Source: Pannonibacter sp. SL95
Lineage (GTDB): Bacteria; Pseudomonadota; Alphaproteobacteria; Rhizobiales; Stappiaceae
NCBI RefSeq assembly: GCF_026672425.1
Contig: NZ_JAPPRC010000003.1
Coordinates: 1 to 64,000 of the forward strand
DNA: 64,000 bases
Direction of reading: 5' to 3'
Positions 1 through 7,159 of the stretch are shown here, piece by piece. The notes below the pieces were generated by a model that saw only the letters and a list, made by a program, of their open reading frames with translations, did no database searches and had not been told where the DNA came from. A program made the position numbers and the translations under genes. The first letter of the stretch is position 1, and every line of letters starts with the position of its first letter.

Positions 1-192
1 CCGGGAAAAGGCCTTTGGCTTTCTGTCCTGCCTTTGCAGAATGGCGGTCCTCAGATGGCACCTGCCAGGCTCCGGCCGGTTGCGCATCAATTGGCTCCCG
101 GATAGGGTGCCGCTTGCCTGACCGGTATGTTCAGCATCAGACGTCCCTGATGCCCTCGAACAGTTCCGGCGCATATCCCTCCCGCCACGACA
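1..192. other. No gene recognised
   Basis: I see no credible coding sequence here. The position would fit the end of an upstream phage head gene (a Mu F/G-like minor head or morphogenesis gene is expected before the protease), but no frame gives a recognisable protein. The stretch may be decayed like the protease remnant that follows. Confidence 0.4.
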
Positions 193-1390
193 ATGTCGCT
201 CCAGTTGACCAAAACCGGAGCGACGGCCCGTGCCGCAGGCGACCAACCCGCAAGATCGAAGTGTTCCGTCCAGGAACGTTCACGGCCATGTCCGGTGCGT
301 CCTTGCCGCTGTGCCAGCGACCTGGCGGCGCTGGCAGACCGGTATGATGCCGAGAACAATCCAGTCCCGGTGGTCGTTGGCCATCCCAGATGGATGCGCC
401 TGCCTATGGCTGGTAAAGAGTTTCACCTATGACGCGGACGCTGGAGCGGCTGATCGCAGAAGTCGGCGAACTGGAACCCGGATTTGCCTCGGCAGTGTCC
501 GACGGCCGCTACAAGAAAATCTCTGATGCCTCGTTCCATGTGCCAGGGCTCCGTCCCACCCGGTAAGCGATGCGCTTTACCCCAAACATGTCGGGTTTCT
601 AGGGGGGGCCGCCCCCGCCGTGCCGGGCCTTAAGCCGGTGTCCTTCACAGATGCCGCTGACATCATCACGGTCGAGGTGGTCTCCTTTGCTGATCCAGCC
701 TTCCGCGATGTGGCGAGCCTCTTTCGCCGCTTCAGGGAATGGCTGATCGAGACACGCGATGCAGAGACCGCCGACAAGGTCATGCCGGACTACACGATCC
801 GCTGGATCGACGAGGCCGGCACGCTGCCGGCGCCGCAGCCAGCCGCCTTTGCCGCAAGTCCTGAAACCGTTTCGATCTCACAGGAACCGATCATGTCCAC
901 CACCACACCGCCCGCTCATTCATCCGCTCCCGCCCCCGATGCGGATCTGGCTGCCCGCGAAGCCGCCCTCCGGGCTAGGGAAGATGCGCTCAATGCCCGC
1001 GAAACCGAACAGCGTCACGGCGCAAATGTCAGCTTTGCCGAGGGCCTGATCGCCTCAGGGCAGCTTGCCACTGGCCACAAGGCCAAGCTGGTGGCGCTTC
1101 TGGATGGCCTCGCCGGTGCGTCGTCCGCTGCAATCTCCTTTTCCGAAAACGGATCCGAAGTCACCACGGGTCTCGTTGATCTGGCGAAGTCGCTTTTCGA
1201 GACCGCTCCGAAGATCGTCGAGTTCGGCGAGACGGACATTGGGGATGCCCCGGAAGCGTCTGCGAATGACGCAGAAAACCTCGCCCGCGAAGCAATTGCC
1301 TTCCAGGCAACGCAGCGGGCCGCCGGCATCACCGTCTCGGCAGCCGATGCCGTCACCCATGTCGAGAAGACGCGAGGCCTCAGGACCTGA
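193..1390 (+). pseudogene. Mu gpI-like head protease/scaffold gene, multiply frameshifted
   Basis: A phage prohead protease joined to its scaffold domain, broken in its first third. Recognisable pieces lie in order but in different frames: KIEVFRPGTFTAMSG (about 258-302), DLAALADRYDAENNPVPVVV (about 325-381), DAPAYGW (393-413), VKSFTYDADA (413-442), ERLIAEVGELEPGF then DGRYKKIS (444-524), and HPVSDALYPKHVGFLGG (557-607) leading into the open frame to 1390. That needs about six indels between roughly 250 and 550. The last can be placed: one extra G in the GGG at 546-548 would read through as PGAPSHPV. From about 557 onward the frame is intact. The family match is from recalled motifs of Mu-like alphaproteobacterial phages. 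Real decay is more likely than error because the indels cluster. Confidence 0.75.
893..1390 (+). CDS. Nested scaffold protein (Mu Z-like), internal start within protease gene
   Basis: Mu-type phages make a separate scaffold from an internal start near the 3' end of the protease gene. Here an in-frame ATG at 893 is preceded by AGGAACCGATC, a good Shine-Dalgarno with 7-base spacing. It opens 165 residues to 1390. The product begins with a Thr/Pro/Ala-rich linker, followed by a predicted coiled coil rich in Ala, Arg and Glu (AAREAALRAREDALNARE), as expected for a scaffold that assembles the prohead and is then removed. This reading frame is undamaged while the upstream protease portion is broken. 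Start choice rests on the ribosome-binding site; expression is not shown. Confidence 0.6.
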   Translation: MSTTTPPAHSSAPAPDADLAAREAALRAREDALNARETEQRHGANVSFAEGLIASGQLATGHKAKLVALLDGLAGASSAAISFSENGSEVTTGLVDLAKSLFETAPKIVEFGETDIGDAPEASANDAENLAREAIAFQATQRAAGITVSAADAVTHVEKTRGLRT

Positions 1391-1454
1391 GGCCCACCCT
1401 GTCTGATATCCGGCTGATGTCCAGCCGCTCTGTTGTCAATGAGGAGCCACCAGC

Positions 1455-1826
1455 ATGCATGTTGGTCTGATCAAGAATTTCACCGCAGACGGCCCGATCG
1501 GCAAGCGGCGTCTTGTGACTTTCGGCAGCGCGGAAGGCCGCGTTGCCCTCGCCGGCATCGGGGCGGTGCTGCTCGGCACGACCGCAATCAGGGGCGCGGC
1601 TGGCACCGGCGAGCGGATTGACGTCTGTCTCGATCACATCCGTGAAGTCGAGTTCGGAGGCACGGTGGCTTATGGCGACCCGCTCACCAGTGATGCGAAC
1701 GGCCGCGCGATCAAGGCTGCGCCTGGGGCTGGCGCTTCATTGCCAATCATTGGCCGCGCGATGAGCGCCGGTGGTCTCGGCGTCATCGGTCATGTCCTGA
1801 TCCAGCCCGCAACGCTGCGCGGCTGA
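1455..1826 (+). CDS. DUF2190 capsid decoration/cement protein
   Basis: A 123-residue phage head protein of the DUF2190 family, small proteins that sit on the capsid surface or stabilise it. The Gly/Ala-rich sequence with VAYGDPLTSDANGRAIKA and a C-terminal hydrophobic stretch is typical, as is the position directly before the major capsid gene. GAGGAG stands about ten bases before the ATG. The stop codon falls inside the first copy of a 35-base repeat that recurs at the start of the capsid gene, so the 3' end may have been rewritten by that duplication. Family assignment is from memory of the pattern. Confidence 0.75.
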   Translation: MHVGLIKNFTADGPIGKRRLVTFGSAEGRVALAGIGAVLLGTTAIRGAAGTGERIDVCLDHIREVEFGGTVAYGDPLTSDANGRAIKAAPGAGASLPIIGRAMSAGGLGVIGHVLIQPATLRG

Positions 1827-1956
1827 CCAGTTTACCGAAAGCGCGGTCCTGACCGCGCTGGCCGCAGCGATCCCTGCAGTCCCAAACCTTCTTTGAAAGA
1901 AAGCAGCCATGTCCAGCGCCACTGACCAGTTTACCGAAAGCGCGGTCCTGACCGCG
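1823..1956 (+). repeat. Direct repeat: 35-base capsid 5'-end segment duplicated 99 bases upstream
   Basis: The 35 bases at 1823-1857 and 1922-1956 are identical (beginning CTGACCAGTTTACCGAAAGC). The second copy encodes residues about 6-16 of the major capsid protein. The first overlaps the stop codon of the decoration gene and lies in the capsid frame (99 bases is 33 codons) but has no start codon. The block between them contains the capsid ribosome-binding region. Confidence 0.85.
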
Positions 1957-2844
1957 ATTGCCATCGCCTATTCCAACCCGGACTACAACCTGATCGCCGA
2001 CCAGGTCTTGCCCCGGGTGCCCGCGCCGGCCGCAACCTTCAAGTATCAGGTCTACGACGAGGCGGAAGCCTTCACGCTGCCCGACACCCGCGTCGGACGC
2101 CGCTCGGCGCCGAACCAGGTGGAGATTTCCGGCAGCGAGCGGGAGGCCAGTACCGAGGAGTATGGCATCGACATCCCGCTCGACAACAAGACCATCGCCG
2201 AGGCTCAGCGCAACAAGTGGGACCCGGACAGGCGGGCGACCGAACGGGCGGCGGACATTGTCCTTCTCGACCGGGAAGTGCGTACGGCAAGTCTGGTCAA
2301 GGATCCGGCCAACTATCACCCCGACCACGTCGAGACCCTGGCCGGTGCCGACATCTTCACGGACCCTGCGAGCGATCCGATCACGGTGATCGAAGATCTG
2401 ATGGCGACCTGCTGGCAGCGGCCGAACCAGCTGACACTGGGCTTCAGCGCCTGGCGTGCCCTGCGCAAGCACCCGAAGGTCGTCAAGGCCGTGCACGGAA
2501 ACTCCGGCGACCAGGGCCGGGCAACGCGGCAGCAGATTGCCGAACTCCTGGAGGTCCAGCGTGTTCTGGTGGGCGAAAGCCGCGTCAACATCAAGCGTCC
2601 GGGCGAGGCGCCGGTTCTGGCCCGGGTCTGGGACAATATCGTTGCAGGCCAGTTCATCAACCGGACGGCTGACACCACCGGTGGACTGACCTTCGGCTAC
2701 ACCGCTCAGCTGGGTACCAAGATCGCCGGCACGCTTCCGGCCAACATGGGCTTGCGGGGCGGCAAGCTCGTCCGTTCCGGCGAGGAAGTGCGCGAGCTGA
2801 TCGTGGCCAACCGGGCCGGTTTCCTGATCCGCAATGCGGCCTGA
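1909..2844 (+). CDS. Phage major capsid protein
   Basis: A 311-residue major capsid protein of the kind found in Mu-like and related transposable phages of Proteobacteria (HK97-type fold presumed). Support: length, position after the decoration gene and before gp36/gp37-like genes, and a sequence with the usual order of an N-terminal segment, an E-loop-like acidic region (residues about 45-85), a helical region with many Arg, and a beta-rich C-terminus. GAAAGAAAGC precedes the ATG. Intact throughout, in contrast to the protease gene. Its 5' end has been partly duplicated upstream. Confidence 0.85.
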   Translation: MSSATDQFTESAVLTAIAIAYSNPDYNLIADQVLPRVPAPAATFKYQVYDEAEAFTLPDTRVGRRSAPNQVEISGSEREASTEEYGIDIPLDNKTIAEAQRNKWDPDRRATERAADIVLLDREVRTASLVKDPANYHPDHVETLAGADIFTDPASDPITVIEDLMATCWQRPNQLTLGFSAWRALRKHPKVVKAVHGNSGDQGRATRQQIAELLEVQRVLVGESRVNIKRPGEAPVLARVWDNIVAGQFINRTADTTGGLTFGYTAQLGTKIAGTLPANMGLRGGKLVRSGEEVRELIVANRAGFLIRNAA

Positions 2845-2868
2845 TCCCTCAAACCAGGAGCTGAGACC

Positions 2869-3222
2869 ATGACCGATACGCTGACCTATCCCGTCCTGGC
2901 TGCTGTCCGGCACAACCGGGTCCGCTATGCGCCGGATGATCCCGATCACAACACCATCGACCTGGCACCTGGAGAGGCCAGACCGCTGCTGATGCTCAAG
3001 GTGATCGGGGAGCCCGTCACACCTGTCCAGGTCAATGATGTCCCTGCCGATGATGTCCCGGCTGGCGATGCAACTGGCCCTGTTGATGCTGGCCCTGATG
3101 AAGCTGGCCCTGATGAAGCTGGCGATGATGAAGCCGGACCGGATCACGATGGACCGGCGCGCGCAGCTGACGCGCTGACGAAATCCGGCAAGCGTACGGC
3201 AAAAGCACAGAAGCCGGATTGA
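2869..3222 (+). CDS. Hypothetical phage head-region protein with acidic repeat
   Basis: A 117-residue protein of unknown function between capsid and the gp36-like gene. The first 50 residues look folded (YPVLAAVRHNRVRY, then ARPLLMLKVIG). The same short domain is common at this place in Mu-like phages. The second half is low complexity: tandem GPDEA-type units encoded by near-identical repeats around 3090-3135, then a basic end. The repeat could vary in copy number between strains. GGAGCTGAGACC precedes the ATG. I do not assign a role beyond 'head-region protein'. Confidence 0.65.
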   Translation: MTDTLTYPVLAAVRHNRVRYAPDDPDHNTIDLAPGEARPLLMLKVIGEPVTPVQVNDVPADDVPAGDATGPVDAGPDEAGPDEAGDDEAGPDHDGPARAADALTKSGKRTAKAQKPD

Positions 3223-3270
3223 TCCGGACAATCAGGCGTCCGGTCCAGGGACCTGGGAGCGTTAAAAGCG

Positions 3271-3759
3271 ATGACGACAGGCAGCTATCTAACGGTGGAC
3301 GAGCTGATCGCGCTCAACAGCGAGGAAGATCTCATCGCCCTGGCCGGCATTGGCGGGTTCAACTCCGCAGGTGGCCGGACCCTCGACCGGGACCGCCTGT
3401 CCGCGCAGATCCGGCGTGCCCAGAGCCTGATAGACGGACATGTGCTGAACCGCTTCCCAGCGCTTGGCGCGGTGCCTTGCGCGGATATGCCCGCGAGCCT
3501 GAAAGGTGCGGCGGCGGATCTCGTCGTCTACTGGCTGCGCGACCGTGTTGCCGATCGAGGCGCAGTGGATGACGTGACGCGTGCCCGCTACCTGGACGTG
3601 ATGGACTTCCTGAAAGGCATCCGCGACGGCAAGACGGACCTCGGGCCCGGGCGCGACGGGCTTGGCGGCTTGCCTGGCGGCGGCGCGGGACAGACAGACC
3701 GGATCGCCGGCAGTTTCCCCGCTGCCCGCGCCCCGTCCATGCTGGAGGGCTGGCGGTGA
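3271..3759 (+). CDS. Mu gp36-like protein (DUF1320), head completion
   Basis: A 162-residue protein of the DUF1320 family (Mu gp36), a head-tail joining protein expected at the capsid vertex. It starts SYLTVDELIAL, has the conserved central block AQSLIDGHVLNRFP, and a helical stretch around residues 70-115 (LKGAAADLVVYWL and following). The C-terminal 40 residues are Gly/Pro-rich. A ribosome-binding site (GGGAGC) is upstream. Its stop overlaps the GTG start of the next gene, so the pair is probably translationally coupled. Confidence 0.8.
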   Translation: MTTGSYLTVDELIALNSEEDLIALAGIGGFNSAGGRTLDRDRLSAQIRRAQSLIDGHVLNRFPALGAVPCADMPASLKGAAADLVVYWLRDRVADRGAVDDVTRARYLDVMDFLKGIRDGKTDLGPGRDGLGGLPGGGAGQTDRIAGSFPAARAPSMLEGWR

Positions 3760-4223
3760 GCGTGATCCAGTCCATCGAAACGCAGCTGATCGCCCGGCTG
3801 AAACGGTGCCTGCCATCGAAGTTCTACGTTGCCGGCTTTCCGGGTAACCCGGAAGCCTTCGACCCGGCGAAGATGCGCGCGGCTGCGTTGGTCCATTATT
3901 CCGGCGCACGTTATGGCGAGGGCAATGGCATGGACCTTGCCCGTCAATCGCGCGAACTCAGGTTCACCATCGTCCTTTACCTCGGCGACCTGAATGGCGG
4001 CGCTGCCGCCTATCCCATTCTCGATACGATGCGCCAGTGGTTGCAGAACACGGCCCTGGAAGGGGCAACGCCGCTCAAGATGATGAGCGAACGGCTTACC
4101 GACCAGGCCGCCGGCCAATGGGAATGGCAGGTGGACGTCTCCTGCGTTGTCGCATCCGTTGCCGCCGAGCAATCGCCGGCGCGCCCCCGTATCCCGCTCA
4201 CCCGCTTTCAGGAGGAGGGTTAG
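3756..4223 (+). CDS. Mu gp37-like protein (DUF1834)
   Basis: A 155-residue protein matching the Mu gp37 family, which follows gp36 in nearly all Mu-like genomes and is thought to act at the head-tail connector or tail terminator. Features are an N-terminal helix IQSIETQLIARLKR, a beta-rich middle with RELRFTIVLYLGDL, and a helical segment YPILDTMRQWLQN. The start is GTG at 3756, four bases overlapping the upstream stop. The product should be structural; exact role is not established here. Confidence 0.75.
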   Translation: MSVIQSIETQLIARLKRCLPSKFYVAGFPGNPEAFDPAKMRAAALVHYSGARYGEGNGMDLARQSRELRFTIVLYLGDLNGGAAAYPILDTMRQWLQNTALEGATPLKMMSERLTDQAAGQWEWQVDVSCVVASVAAEQSPARPRIPLTRFQEEG

Positions 4224-4226
4224 GCC

Positions 4227-4454
4227 ATGCCTGCCAAACCGACCCACAGCTTTGCCACCTACACGTATCTTGGTCCGGTCCAGTCCGTCTCCCTGCGGGG
4301 CAAGGATACGGACGGAAACACCGTCACATTCTTTGAAGAAACGCTGTGCCCTGGACGGGACTACCTGCTGCCGGAGGGGCATGCGGCTGTCGCCGGCTGG
4401 AAAGCCCTGAACCTCATCATGCCGGCCCACCAGGCAAGCAACGGAGACGCGTAA
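4227..4454 (+). CDS. Small phage tail-region protein (gp38 position)
   Basis: A 75-residue protein between the gp37-like and tail sheath genes, the place held by gp38/DUF2635 in Mu. It is beta-rich with SVSLRGKDTDGNTVTFFEET and ends in a helix-breaking tail. It starts 3 bases after the previous stop and ends 1 base before the sheath ATG, so it belongs to the same operon. I do not recognise a specific family. Confidence 0.65.
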   Translation: MPAKPTHSFATYTYLGPVQSVSLRGKDTDGNTVTFFEETLCPGRDYLLPEGHAAVAGWKALNLIMPAHQASNGDA

Positions 4455-4455
4455 C

Positions 4456-5778
4456 ATGGCAAGCTCGGAACGCTACTTCGGACCTGAAGTCGTCGATGTC
4501 GACGAAGGCGGCCTTCTCGTCCGCGAACTGAAAGCGGCGACCGCGTTTCTGATCGGTACAGCACCGATCCATGAAGTCCACGTAACCCCGGCGGCGCGCG
4601 CGGCCTATATCAACAAGCCGATCCTGATCCGGCGCCAGTCCGACATCACCCGGCATTTCGGCCCGGTGCGGGACGGCTACACGATCCCGCAGAAGCTGAA
4701 CGCCATGTTCTCCAAGGCGAGAACCGCCGGCATCGGCACGATCTGTGTGGTCAACGTCTTTGATCCTGCGGTGCACAAGGACGGAGCCAACACGCCCGAT
4801 CCCTCGCGAGTAACTGCCCTCGACATCATCGGGACCTTCGACGCGGCCGGCAATCCGTCCGGCCTGAAGCTCGCCTATTCGTGCTATCAGGCCTATGGCT
4901 GGTTCCCCAAAATCCTGCTGGCAACAGGCTTCGACGGATTGAGCGGTGTGCGGGCAGAACTTGGTGTGATCGCCGGACGGATCCGGGCGCGCTATCTTCT
5001 GGACGCGCCGCTCGGCGTCACCGTGCAGCATGTCATCGAAGCCCGCGGGCCGTCGGGGAGCTTTGACTGGCAGACCAGCGATCGCCGCGCGATCCTGTGC
5101 TGGCCGCATATGAAGGTCGTGAACCTTGATCCGGCTTCGTCAACCGCCGGCAAGCCGATTGCTGACGCCTATTCCGCACATCTGGCCGGCGTCATGCTGT
5201 CGAGTGTCATGGAATATGGCTACCACCATTCCCCTTCGAACAGGCCGATTGCCGGCATTGAGGAGGCCGCGCAGCAGGTGCTGTACATTCCCGGAGACAA
5301 GACGTCGGACGTCCAGGAACTGCGCGGTGCGGGCATCGTCACGGTCGAGGAGCGTTGGGGCAAAGGGCCCCATGTTTCCGGCAACAGGTCCGCTGCCTAT
5401 CCGACCGTCACGGACATGCGCAACTTCATCCATGTGCAATTCATTGAGGACGTGATGGACGAGGCGATCCTTCATTTCCTCGACGAGTGGAAGGACCGCA
5501 ACGCAAACCCGGCTTCGCTGGAAAAGGTCGAGGACCGGATCAACGCCTACGGCCTGTCCAAGACGGTCGGCAAGGATCCGGCGCTCTATGATTTCCGGTT
5601 TTCCTTTGACCGCAAGAAGACCACGCCCGCCAGCATCGCAGATGGCTGGCTGTACTGGCGCCAGGACTATGCGCCGGTTGGCCTGATGGAGCGGCTGACG
5701 GTCGAGCGGTCGATCAACATCGACCTGATCCGCAACGCGCTTGGCCTTGCCACGACGACAGACCCGCAGGTGGCCTGA
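4456..5778 (+). CDS. Contractile tail sheath protein
   Basis: A 440-residue tail sheath protein (P2 FI / Mu L type). The sheath surrounds the tail tube and contracts to drive it into the host. Family features are the N-terminal FGPEVVDVDEGG, a variable middle region, and a conserved C-terminal half with RSAAYPTVTDMRNFIHVQF and the final DWLYWRQDYAPV-like strand that forms the sheath mesh. GGAGACGCGTAAC precedes the ATG. The tube gene follows 97 bases downstream, the usual order. Intact. Confidence 0.9.
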   Translation: MASSERYFGPEVVDVDEGGLLVRELKAATAFLIGTAPIHEVHVTPAARAAYINKPILIRRQSDITRHFGPVRDGYTIPQKLNAMFSKARTAGIGTICVVNVFDPAVHKDGANTPDPSRVTALDIIGTFDAAGNPSGLKLAYSCYQAYGWFPKILLATGFDGLSGVRAELGVIAGRIRARYLLDAPLGVTVQHVIEARGPSGSFDWQTSDRRAILCWPHMKVVNLDPASSTAGKPIADAYSAHLAGVMLSSVMEYGYHHSPSNRPIAGIEEAAQQVLYIPGDKTSDVQELRGAGIVTVEERWGKGPHVSGNRSAAYPTVTDMRNFIHVQFIEDVMDEAILHFLDEWKDRNANPASLEKVEDRINAYGLSKTVGKDPALYDFRFSFDRKKTTPASIADGWLYWRQDYAPVGLMERLTVERSINIDLIRNALGLATTTDPQVA

Positions 5779-5875
5779 CGGCGCGCATGTGCGTCTGCGG
5801 CCCGCAGGCAGGGGATGAAAATGCTCAACTGATGCCGGTCTGTCAGGCCGGTTCCAGGAACGAGGAACACAGAAA

Positions 5876-6394
5876 ATGGCCGATTACCGCCGGTTCGCCT
5901 CAATCGTCAACGCCGAGGTCTACAAGGAAGACAATTCCCTTCTCGGCATCGCGCGCGAGTTCAAGATCCCGTCCATCGAATGGAAGACGGTCGACATCGA
6001 AACCCTTGGACAGGTCGCGGTCTACAAGACACCCACCCGGGTCCTGGAAGCCCTGACCGGATCGATGAAGTTCCAGGCCCTGGAGCCGGAACTTGCCGAG
6101 GAATTCTACAATCCGACGATCTCGCACAAGCTGCAACTGCACCAGCGTCTTGATGTCAACGGTCCGGATGGTCACGACCGGGAACGCTCCTGCACCCTCA
6201 TTACAATCGTCAGTGCACGCTTCTTCAAGACCGATGCAAGCGGTGCCAAGCTCGGCGACCTTGACGAGATCGATTATGAGTTCACGTGCTCTCGCCTGGC
6301 GCAGCGTGTCCACGACAGTGACCGGACGTTGCTCGAGATCGATGTTTTCGCGAACACCGCCCGGAACAGTTCCGGCGATATCTGGACCGCATGA
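5876..6394 (+). CDS. Major tail tube protein (P2 FII-like)
   Basis: A 172-residue tail tube protein; hexamers stack to form the inner tube. It matches the FII family by length, by ALTGSMKFQALEPELAEEFY in the first half, and by the beta-rich C-terminus with LGDLDEIDYEFTCSR and an ending DIWTA. GAGG lies upstream of the ATG. Sheath-tube order and a following tail chaperone gene support the call. Intact. Confidence 0.88.
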   Translation: MADYRRFASIVNAEVYKEDNSLLGIAREFKIPSIEWKTVDIETLGQVAVYKTPTRVLEALTGSMKFQALEPELAEEFYNPTISHKLQLHQRLDVNGPDGHDRERSCTLITIVSARFFKTDASGAKLGDLDEIDYEFTCSRLAQRVHDSDRTLLEIDVFANTARNSSGDIWTA

Positions 6395-6518
6395 TGTGAC
6401 TGTGGGGCGGTCTGGAGCCGCCCCCTCTTTACCCGGACAGGCCCGGCAGAACCGATCTGCCTGACCTGTCCGGACTGGCTGACCCTCCGGACCCGCAATC
6501 CGCGCCACGGAGGCCAGC

Positions 6519-6962
6519 ATGTCCGATCACGATTTTTCCCCCTCGCATACCCATTCTGCCGTTCCTGCCAGCCCGCACCATTTCTCCGGCGAAGGTGGTC
6601 CGGCCGCCCCGGGCGTCATTGACCGCCTCAAAGCCTATCGGGCAGCTCATGAGGGCGATGAGCGTTTCGTTTTGCCCGAAACCGGCGTCACGGTGTCTTT
6701 CCCGAAGTTTCGCAAGCATGGCACCTGGGTCAGCTGCCTTCGGCTCGCCCGCAACAATCTGGCCAAAGCGCAGATCCTCTACATCTGCCGTGTGTCGCGC
6801 TTCGATGGCGAGACCATCACCGAGGCTGACTTCAGTGCCTACATCCCGATGCAGGATGCCAACGAACTGCTGGCGGAAGTCTTTGGCGGTGCCTCTGCCG
6901 AAGATGACGATGAGGCGGGTGAGCCCCAGGGCGAGGGAAAGCGGACGGCGAAGACGGCCTGA
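6519..6962 (+). CDS. Tail assembly chaperone (P2 E / lambda G-like), zero-frame product
   Basis: A 147-residue tail assembly chaperone, which coats the tape measure during tail assembly. It lies between tube and tape measure, as in P2 (E) and lambda (G). The N-terminal 45 residues are His/Pro/Gly-rich, followed by a compact domain with LPETGVTVSFPKFRKHGTW and DFSAYIPMQDANELLAEVFG, then an acidic tail. GGAGGCCAGC precedes the ATG. Near its end the message contains GGGAAAG in the correct phase for a -1 shift. That shift would bypass the stop and add a second domain, giving about 213 residues. Confidence 0.82.
   Translation: MSDHDFSPSHTHSAVPASPHHFSGEGGPAAPGVIDRLKAYRAAHEGDERFVLPETGVTVSFPKFRKHGTWVSCLRLARNNLAKAQILYICRVSRFDGETITEADFSAYIPMQDANELLAEVFGGASAEDDDEAGEPQGEGKRTAKTA
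6935..6941 (+). promoter_or_regulatory. Programmed -1 frameshift site (G GGA AAG)
   Basis: GGGAAAG sits with zero-frame codons GGA (6936-6938) and AAG (6939-6941), so it has the X-XXY-YYZ phasing. The same heptamer is used by lambda for G-GT. A -1 slip here enters the frame that stays open to 7159, directly before the tape measure ATG. Confidence 0.8.
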
Positions 6963-7159
6963 GGCTGTCTTCGCTGGAATGCCAGACCTACCTCGTCAAC
7001 CGGGGCTGGCCGCCGGGCTACCTCGACGATCTGTCCGAGGACGAGTTCCTCGCAATTTACGAAGACCAGATCGCCTTTGACGAGGCGCGCGCGGAGGCTG
7101 AGCGCCGCGCGGCAGAACGGTCCGCAGCCGGATCCAGGGGGCTCAAGGGAGCGCGTTGA
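6941..7159 (+). CDS. Frameshift extension of tail chaperone (E'/T-like domain)
   Basis: This -1 frame has no start codon of its own and is joined to the upstream chaperone by the slip at 6935-6941. It encodes 72 residues including CQTYLVNRGWPPGYLDDLSE and a charged helix rich in Glu/Ala/Arg, ending in GLKGAR. In P2 (E+E') and lambda (G-T) such an extension binds the tape measure protein and is made in small amounts. The stop TGA (7157-7159) is immediately before the tape measure ATG at 7160. Fusion length would be about 213 residues. Confidence 0.78.
   Translation, partial: ADGEDGLRLSSLECQTYLVNRGWPPGYLDDLSEDEFLAIYEDQIAFDEARAEAERRAAERSAAGSRGLKGAR

Noticed and set aside
1783-3231. A 482-residue minus-strand frame in the prophage head region
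   Set aside because: Antisense to capsid and neighbouring genes. The repeated segments in it are complement copies of the 35-base repeat.
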